Source: Symbiodinium kawagutii (Eukaryota > Sar > Dinophyceae > Suessiales > Symbiodiniaceae). From it: a stretch of DNA of 64,000 nt. Positions 57,019 to 64,000 of the stretch are shown here, piece by piece. A model generated the notes under the pieces. The model ran no database searches and was not told the DNA's origin. It worked only from the letters and a program-made list of their open reading frames with translations. Position 1 is the stretch's first letter. Each line of letters begins with the position of its first letter. Both the position numbers and the translations under genes were made by a program. The stretch spans positions 118,267 to 182,266 of the forward strand of contig VSDK01002142.1 in NCBI GenBank assembly GCA_009767595.1, read 5' to 3'.

Positions 57019-57311
57019 CCTAGGAACAATACTTTCTAATCAGCCAGCCAGACCTGATCTCTTAAATGTTGGCTAAAACGTTTTGAGTTGGAAACAAGGG
57101 CCCGGAGTGTCAATACTTGCCCGGATGGCCTCAATCTATGTCTTTCTGTAGCTTTGCTGTCACCAAAATCTGCCAACGACAGGTCAACCGTCGCATGGAT
57201 CACAAGAGACCTGCCTCGGAAACACCATAATTGTAGGATACGTGATATGCGTTGAAATTCCTGATGGATACTGCACATGATTAACTTTGAGCATTTCTCA
57301 TTGTGCCTATG

Positions 57312-57426
57312 TGGCAGTGGGTCAAAACCCCGTACCCCTGGTTCCCCTATCATTAACCATTGTTTCCCCTATGAAATTGTTCGTTATCATCCCCCATCAT
57401 GGTGGTTAACTGCTTGACCCATTGCC
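57312..57426. mobile_element. Inverted-repeat element, family B
   Basis: TGGCAGTGGGTCAAAACCCC to CTTGACCCATTGCC, full length. Confidence 0.85.
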
Positions 57427-57599
57427 TTGTCTGTAAACCACTGTCACAACCACACTGATGCTTGATGGAGGCCGTTCACTCCGCTCCACCGCGGTGGGTA
57501 CCCCCCCCACAACGACTGTGCCAAATCACCAATATTGGAATCAAAACGTATACATTCACGAGCACTGACTTACAATACCATGAATCATTGCCTACTCAT

Positions 57600-57680
57600 A
57601 TATAGAGACACACATATATATATATAACAATATAATACAATATAATATATAGATATATAATCTAACATTATATATGGATA
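57600..57680. repeat. TA-rich microsatellite
   Basis: ATATATATA, ATATAATACAATATAATAT and similar. Confidence 0.75.
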
Positions 57681-57699
57681 TATACAGAGAAACCATGGG

Positions 57700-60690
57700 G
57701 GAGGGGGAGTGCCAAACCCTGCTTCAAACATGTCAGCATGATGACTGTTTGGCCATGGATGCAAGTTTCATTCCAATAGGTATGGTGGGTTGATAAAATA
57801 TGTGCATGTATTTTCTAATGTCATGCATTACCCCGCCAGCAAAGAGTCTTCAAATGATCATAATGCTTGTGATGATCATCGTCAATCATGCCTGTGCACG
57901 CTGGAAGCATGTTGCAAACACAACCACAACTTTGACAGGTGCTCAGCATCTTGCATCTACCTATGCTTCCCAATAATGTGAAGCTTTGCGCACTTTAAAT
58001 TAACTGACTGAAAATCTGCAGCCGTTGTCCTTGACTCTACCTTGGTTTGTGGGCTTAGCCCGCTTCCCTACTATAGTACAAAGTTTTGCTTGTATTCTGA
58101 TGAGGTGCCAACAACAATTGAAGAGATTGATACAATACCGATCATATTCCCAATCGCGGCCACTGTATACATGGTGGTGAATGGTGGTAGTAGCTTCAAA
58201 CCCCGGGTTCTCTGGATGATACCTAATTATTGCTGTGGCTAGAAAAACCAGCCACGATGGTGGCTTCAATAGTCGATGAATGTATGATTGACTTTACACC
58301 ATTTACATTGTTGCTTGTGGCCGCTATCATTTATTGACACGTTTTAGGGATGTTCCAGATTGCTCATATGGTTGTCTGCAAAATGTTGTTTCCCGCACTG
58401 AAGCGCAAGTGAATTGTGCGGGCGGCGGCTTGTTTTGATCCCACCAAAACATACCAAAACTATATTTAGAAAACATATCAATAACTATTGAGCTACCCGA
58501 ACAGACTCACGAATCTTGCAAACTTGAAGGGTACGAATCATGGTGCATCATTCCAACGTATTGTCCGTCTCGTTGATCCATATAGCCATTGGATAGTGCT
58601 GGAGTCTGTTGGATCATAAGAATGCTAGTCATCATCTCGGTACGAGCATCATCGAGCATCACTGCTGCTGGCCTTTGCATCAGATACTGCAGAAGCAGCC
58701 TGGGTGACGTTGATTCTTCAGACTAAACATTGCATGTCTTGGAGGGTTGCGGTCAAGTCAACCAAAGTGGTAGGTAAAGGATTGAAAGAAATTGAGCGTA
58801 CAGTTTTTGAACAAAAATGCAAACACCCAAATAAAAAGCATCAAATGACCTTTCAAATATACCACCAGTACAGTAATGTCTGGAGGCGTTAGTAGCCGCT
58901 CCTGGTTTCAATGTTTGGGAATATAGCCGAACGCCGCGTCCACTTGGTTGATCAATGTTGACTTTGACACAAGCTTGGGATACTTGTGAGGCCCCGTGGA
59001 AACAAACCCGCAAAAAATCAGGAAATTCCAGGAATGGACGCCTCAAACTCCGTCTGGTTAGCCATACGCTGGGCTTGGTCATTTTGAGCACAGGCACCTG
59101 AACTTCGTTCTCATAATTTGGGTCCAAAACTCACGAAAAACTCAAGCCATGACCAAGGCTTCGTAGACGAAACAGGAAAGGGGCGCATCTCATGGTCAAG
59201 GTCTACCTCCAGCAACCATAGACCACTATGAACACGCCCTGGCACCCGCCGAAAAAAACGACACGACTGAAAGGAATGTCAAGATTCATCAAGATTTCAT
59301 ACTTCTTCAGAGCTGGCCCCATATGAATTCATGTGTTGCGAAGCATCCATACAACATGGAAAAAAACTCATATCAGAGATCAAAAATGAACTTCCCAACT
59401 ATCCCAATTGCAGAAACCCTCCACTTTACCCTAAATGTTGTGGGCTGAACCAGGGACAGAACCCCCGACAGTTGCCGGTTGTCCAAGCTACATTTACGGT
59501 ACATCATCGAGTAAGGTTTTGACACCGCAATGCGAATCGCTTTGTGATTGGCCTGCCAATCCTCCAAATATATCCATGAGCTGTAGGAATATCATGTATC
59601 CCACCTAAGACTGTAAAGTTTTGAACAGTTCTGTAGAATCATGTCCGTAATTTGACAAAGATGAAGAAGGCAGTTTTCGATTCGCCCAGCAGAGCCACTT
59701 TCAAGTTGGACCAATGACCTGATCCCAGCTACTAGTGTGCTGCAACTGAGGCAACAATGGAAATCTGTCCACACTGTGGATCTGTTTGTCATCAATCATC
59801 TTGCTTCGTAAAAGTTGCGCTGCTTACAACCCCGCAAACCACTCAAAATTTTATCCGTCGGATTTGGTAATCCATCCACCCAGCCGCCTTTGCCTTCGGT
59901 TTTCCTCTTGCTAACTACGGCTCTCAGAACTGTCCCTCCTCTGCCACTGACATATCTTGTGGCTTCGTGGCAATTGTAGGCCAAAAATCCAAAAACTATG
60001 CCACAAAGTCTTCTGCAGAACAGGGATTGTGTGGTGAATCGTGGCAGCGTGTTAAAGGATTGTCGCTGCCAAAAAAAGCTTCACCACGAGATCTGCCATG
60101 TCAGGGCTCGGAAGCTGACTGTGAATTGGGGATGGAGGAGGAATTTAATCGTGCTCCATAGAAAATTTTTAAGTGCTCTTTGGCCTTGCCACCCTCACTT
60201 TCACCAAACAAACATCTAGGAGTTGTCTCAGTTAACAATTTTGACCCGGCTAGGTGGCTTTGTTTTGACGCATCAGGCCCACCACCAACCTGTTTCGGTC
60301 GAGCCCTTGCGTGGACTGTACAGGCAAGATGGCAAAAGCTGGCACAGGTATCGTACGAGCCTAGCCCAACCCAGACATGAACCCCCTTGACCCTTGAGAT
60401 TGCTGCATCTCAAGCTTTTTGGAAGTCTCCAAAAAGAGTTTGCTCAAGACTTTACAAGTATCAGTCTCATTACAGAAGACATCATAAGAGACTACAATCT
60501 CATTTTGAGTCACGTGTTTATCACCTCAAATCGCGAGTCAATGTACAAAGAATGCAGCCGCGCAGGGTCAGGAGTTCTGAGCTCCATATAGGACCCTGTA
60601 GAACACTGTTTGCAGAGGGACCCTAGGGAGAGCGCTTATGAGAACACTAGAACTCCCAAGTCGAAATCATTGCATTGGCTGAATTGGCTC
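57700..60690. other. Interval with no supported gene
   Basis: Minus-strand open patches at 58753-59127, 58620-58700 (EESTSPRLLLQYLMQRPAA) and 59796-59984 are protein-like but unidentified. No repeat arrays are evident. Confidence 0.3.
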
Positions 60691-60691
60691 A

Positions 60692-60889
60692 CTACCTATG
60701 CTGCTGCTCAGGAGGGTAGAAACCACCCATCAACTGAACAGCTTTGGAGTGAAAGCCTTCCCGCACAACCGTGCCGCCCATGATCACACGGTTGGGGCTG
60801 CTTTTGCCTCCAGCCCGGCCATGCAACACTCGCCAATTGTCCAGGATCAGCATGGAGCCCTGGGAAATGGGTACTTCGACTTCAAACTC
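60692..60889 (-). CDS. TauD/trimethyllysine-dioxygenase-like 2-oxoglutarate oxygenase, last exon
   Basis: Sixty-five codons and TAG. After TGTGCTCAG|GAG it reads EFEVEVPISQ, GSMLILDNWRVLHGRAG, NRVIMGGTVVREGF. FDNWRVLHGR is the C-terminal signature of gamma-butyrobetaine and trimethyllysine dioxygenases. The histidine is the distal iron ligand and the arginine in the following strand binds 2-oxoglutarate. In carnitine synthesis these enzymes hydroxylate trimethyllysine or gamma-butyrobetaine. The exon carrying the HxD ligands was not found: just upstream lies a 1.25-kb trinucleotide block and then satellite DNA to the window edge. The gene may therefore be interrupted by a long repeat-filled intron or be a fragment. 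Confidence 0.75.
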   Translation of the reverse strand, partial: EFEVEVPISQGSMLILDNWRVLHGRAGGKSSPNRVIMGGTVVREGFHSKAVQLMGGFYPPEQQHR

Positions 60890-61067
60890 CTGAGCACAAG
60901 AAACTTGGGCCTTGAATTTTTCGGGGGACCAACAGAGAATTGGCAACTGTCCCTTGGTGCCTTGAACCATCCAAAATATGAGAAATGGATGATCTTGCGA
61001 GAATCACGAAGGGACGGAACAGTGAAGACGGTAGCTTGGTTTTGACCCATCGAATCCATTGAACCAC

Positions 61068-61119
61068 CGAGAAGGGGGGAAACTGCTGCTGGTGGGAAAG
61101 TGCTTCCGCAGCCCGAAAC
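61068..61119 (-). CDS. Probable upstream exon of the TauD-like oxygenase
   Basis: After CCGCTCGCAG| it reads (G)FRAAEALSHQQQFPPFS and ends TCG|GTGGTT in phase 0, matching the phase-0 start of the last exon. It resembles the VDGFxAAExL segment of trimethyllysine dioxygenase. About 80-90 residues expected between this segment and the last exon are absent, so either an exon is unrecognised or the gene is deleted internally. Confidence 0.4.
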
Positions 61120-61221
61120 CTGCGAGCGGGTCCACCTACAAAGAAGCAGCATGTCACTATGACGTAAGGAGTAGGGGATGCCTGCCACATCTGCAGTTTC
61201 CTTAAGGATGAATTTCTTTGT

Positions 61222-62470
61222 TGGTAGTGGTGGTAGTAGTAGTAATAATAATAATAGTAGTAGTAGTAATAGTAGTAGTAGTATAGTAATAGTAGTAGTA
61301 GTAGTCGTAGTAGTCGTAGTAGTCGTAGTAGTAGTAATACCAATAATATGAATAATAATAATATTGATAATAACAAAAATAAGTGTAATAGTAGTAGTGA
61401 TAATACTAGTAGTGGTAGTACTACTAGTAGTAATAGTAGTAGTAGTAGTAGTAGTAGTAGTAATAGTAGTAGTAGTAGTAATAATAATAGTAATAGTAAT
61501 AATAATAATAACAATAGTAGTAGTAATAATAATAATGATAGTAGTAGTAGTAGTAATAATAGTAGTAGTATTAGTAGTAATAGTAGTAGTACTAGTAGTA
61601 GTAGTAGTAATAGTAGTAGTAGTAGTAATAATAGTAGTAATAGTAATAATAATAATAACAATAGTAGTAGTAATAATAATAATGATAGTAGTAGTAGTAG
61701 TAATAATAATAGTAGTATTAGTAATAATAGTAGTAGTAGTAATAGTAATAATAATAATAGTAGTAGTAGTAGTAATAATGATAGTTGTAGTAGTAGTAGT
61801 ACTAATAATAATAGTAGTAGTAGTAATAATAATAATAGTAGTAGTAGTAATAATAGTAGTAGTAGTAATAATAGTAATATTAGTAGTAGTAGTAGTAATA
61901 GTAATAATAATAGTAATAATAGTAGTAATAGTCGTAATAATAATAATACCAATAATATGAATAATAATAATATTGATAATAACAAAAATAGGTGTAATAG
62001 TAGTAGCGATAATATTAGTAGTGGTAATACTACTATTAGTAATAGTAGTAATAGTAATAATAGTAGTAATAATAATAGTAGTAGTAATAGTAATAATAAT
62101 AATAATAATAGTAATAGTAGTAGTAATAATAGTAATAATAATAATAGTAGTAATAGTAGTAGTAATAGTAATAATACTAGTAGTAATAGTAGTAGTAATA
62201 GTAATAATACTAGTAGTAATAGTAGTAGTAGTAGTAATAATAGTAGTAGTAATAATAGTAGCGATAGTAGTAGTAATAGTGATAGTGGTAATAATAGTAG
62301 TAATAATATTAATAATGAAATTAATAACTGTAATGATAATATTAATAATAATCAGAAAAATAATAATAATAGTAGTGGTACTAGTAATAGTAGTAGTAAT
62401 AGTAGTAGCAGTAGTAATAATAGGAGTAGTAATAGTAGTAATAATAACAATAAATATAGTAATAGTAATC
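61222..62470. repeat. TAG/TAA trinucleotide block with internal duplications
   Basis: About 1.25 kb made almost only of TAG, TAA and occasional TAC, CAA and GAT triplets. Frames without stops arise from this on both strands (poly-Asn/Ser, poly-Ile/Val, poly-Leu) and are not genes. A complex segment with CCAATAATATGAATAATAAT and AACAAAAATA occurs twice, about 600 bp apart (61337 and 61948). Confidence 1.
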
Positions 62471-62699
62471 GAAGGAAGTTTAGAAGTCTAACTTCCGACA
62501 ATATGGACAACTCAGCTAGGGTAGATCGCCTATGCAGATGCGAGAAAGAAGAGATGTGCGAAAGATGAAAATGCGAGCGCGCAAAAATGTTAGGAAAGTC
62601 GCGAAATGCTGCGTTTTGCAAGGTTTTGTGCATCATGAGGGTCCAGAAGGGTACCTCGCTAAAGCGGCGGGTGCGGAGCACTGTGGCGGAAGGTGTGTG

Positions 62700-63240
62700 C
62701 AAAAATCGTGAAAAAACCTAGGCGCGAAGCACATTTGGAAGTCAAAATCGTAAAAACACTGCATGATCGGAGCACTTTTAGACAATTCCACGTTCAAAAC
62801 CGTAAAAAAAACCTAGGCGCGAAGCACATTTGGAAGTCAAAATCGTAAAAACACTGCATGATCGGAGCACTTTTAGACAATTCCACGTTCAAAACCGTAA
62901 AAAAAACCTAGGCGCGAAGCACATTTGGAAGTCAAAATCGTAAAAACACTGCATGATCGGAGCACTTTTAGACAATTCCACGTTCAAAACCGTAAAAAAA
63001 ACCTAGGCGCGAAGCACATTTGGAAGTCAAAATCGTAAAAACACTGCATGATCGGAGCACTTTTAGACAATTCCACGTTCAAAACCGTAAAAAAAACCTA
63101 GGCGCGAAGCACATTTGGAAGTCAAAATTGTAAAAACACTGCATGCTTGGAGCACTTTTAAACGATTCCACGTTCAAAATCGTCAAAAAACCGAGGCGGC
63201 GAGCACATTTGGAAGTCAAAATCGTAAAACTCTACATGCT
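62700..63240. repeat. 95-bp satellite, five near-identical units plus diverged copies
   Basis: Successive CCTAGGCGCGAAGCACATTT motifs start at 62717, 62812, 62907, 63002 and 63097: exactly 95 bp apart. A sixth, diverged unit starts near 63191. Each unit also holds GTAAAAACACTGCATGATCG and GACAATTCCACG. Confidence 1.
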
Positions 63241-63770
63241 CGGAGCACTTTTGATGACTCATGATTCTCAAAACTGGCACGCTGCCTGCGCGCGAAGCAA
63301 ATTTTTAAAATAAAATCTTGTACCAAAATAAAAACTGCAATTTTACTAGCGTTTCGGGCCACTTTTCGGAGATGTCATATGATCATGAAAATTGGCACGC
63401 CGCCTGCGCGCGAAGCACATTCTCACGTCCGAAGTCGCAAAAACTCGTGGTTTTTAACAAGTTTTGAAAGTTGCATGTCCGAAAAAGTGCACACGGCCAT
63501 GGCGAGACGCGCATTTTGAAGCAAATGTGTCAAAACACAGCACGTTTTGACACTTTTTGAACACAGGAGACAAAAGTAGGAAAACACTTGCGTTTCGCGT
63601 CGCTTTTCGTGATTTATGTGGCCAAAATGTGCACAACGCTTGCGCGCCAAGCACATTTGCAGGTCAAAAGTAGCAAAACACTTGATGATCGGAACACCTT
63701 TGCAAGGTCCAATTATCAAAAGTGGCCAAACACCTAGATGCAAAACACTTCATGATCGAAGCACATTTGG
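63241..63770. repeat. Diverged flank of the 95-bp satellite
   Basis: Partial motifs such as GCGCGAAGCACATT (63407), TTGCGCGCCAAGCACATTTG (near 63630) and CACTTGATGATCGGAACACC recur at irregular spacing. This is an older, decayed part of the same family. No gene seen. Confidence 0.75.
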
Positions 63771-64000
63771 AAGGTAAATGAATAGATAGACGAAAGATGG
63801 CTAGACAAAGAGGTAGCCAGATAGATCGACAAGTCGATAGTCAGATCGATGGGTGGCTAGATGGATAGTCAGATACATAGATGCATCGATGGATGAATAG
63901 ATGGATCGATAGATGGATAGATAGATAGATAGATAGAATAGCTAGAATAGATAGATGGAATAGACAGACAATTGGATAGCCAGATTCAGATGGCTAGATG
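63771..64000. repeat. GATA/GATG tetranucleotide-rich sequence
   Basis: Irregular GATAGATA, GATGGATA and TAGATGGAT runs to the right edge. Confidence 0.9.

Noticed and set aside
60882..62568. Open frames of 172-406 codons on both strands
   Set aside because: Almost entirely poly-Asn/Ser, poly-Ile/Val or poly-Leu, generated by the TAG/TAA trinucleotide block; no domain or splice support.
62700..63240. CRISPR-like regular repeat array
   Set aside because: Units are directly adjacent 95-bp repeats with no variable spacers, in a eukaryotic context; this is a satellite.

Overview
The window reads as nuclear DNA of a dinoflagellate, most likely one with a Symbiodiniaceae-like genome. The evidence is eukaryotic genes cut into many very short exons, introns with a mix of GT and GC donors and AG|G acceptors, no bacterial operons or ribosome binding sites, intermediate GC content, abundant short terminal-inverted-repeat elements, microsatellites and satellites, and (almost) all recognisable exons on one strand. 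I could run no search; identities come from recognising conserved family motifs in conceptual translations.

Every gene I could name lies on the minus strand, head to tail. From high to low coordinates these are: the 3' end of a TauD/trimethyllysine-dioxygenase-like oxygenase (60.7-61.1 kb); a short coiled-coil protein (first exon near 55.5 kb, last exon 53.8 kb); a TPR-like exon (50.8 kb); a metallophosphoesterase (42.0-43.2 kb); a gene ending in a UBA-like motif (31.5 kb, perhaps with exons to 34.2 kb); a macro-domain protein (17.9-18.8 kb); a DPH1-like diphthamide synthase subunit (3.5-16.8 kb); and the 5' part of a carbonyl-reductase-like short-chain dehydrogenase (0.8-2.6 kb, running toward the left edge). 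A handful of unassigned exons, open between good splice sites, also lie on the minus strand. The only plus-strand protein trace is a short possible Ty3/gypsy protease remnant (37.7 kb).

The most striking object is the DPH1-like gene: about 17 exons of roughly 25-90 nt scattered over about 13 kb. Successive exon phases match at nearly all junctions, and all three conserved cysteine regions of the family are present (GACC, LGCTSP, VACPRLS).

Between genes and inside introns are at least five families of small inverted-repeat elements (called A to E here), several tandem repeats (10, 17, 24, 40 and 95 bp units), a 1.25-kb TAG/TAA trinucleotide block with internal duplications, a long GT run, and one assembly gap (51999-52391). 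The genes have no obvious shared pathway; this looks like a co-oriented dinoflagellate gene array rather than a functional cluster. Long stretches (27-31 kb, 38-41 kb, 44-50 kb, 57-60 kb) hold little that I can support.
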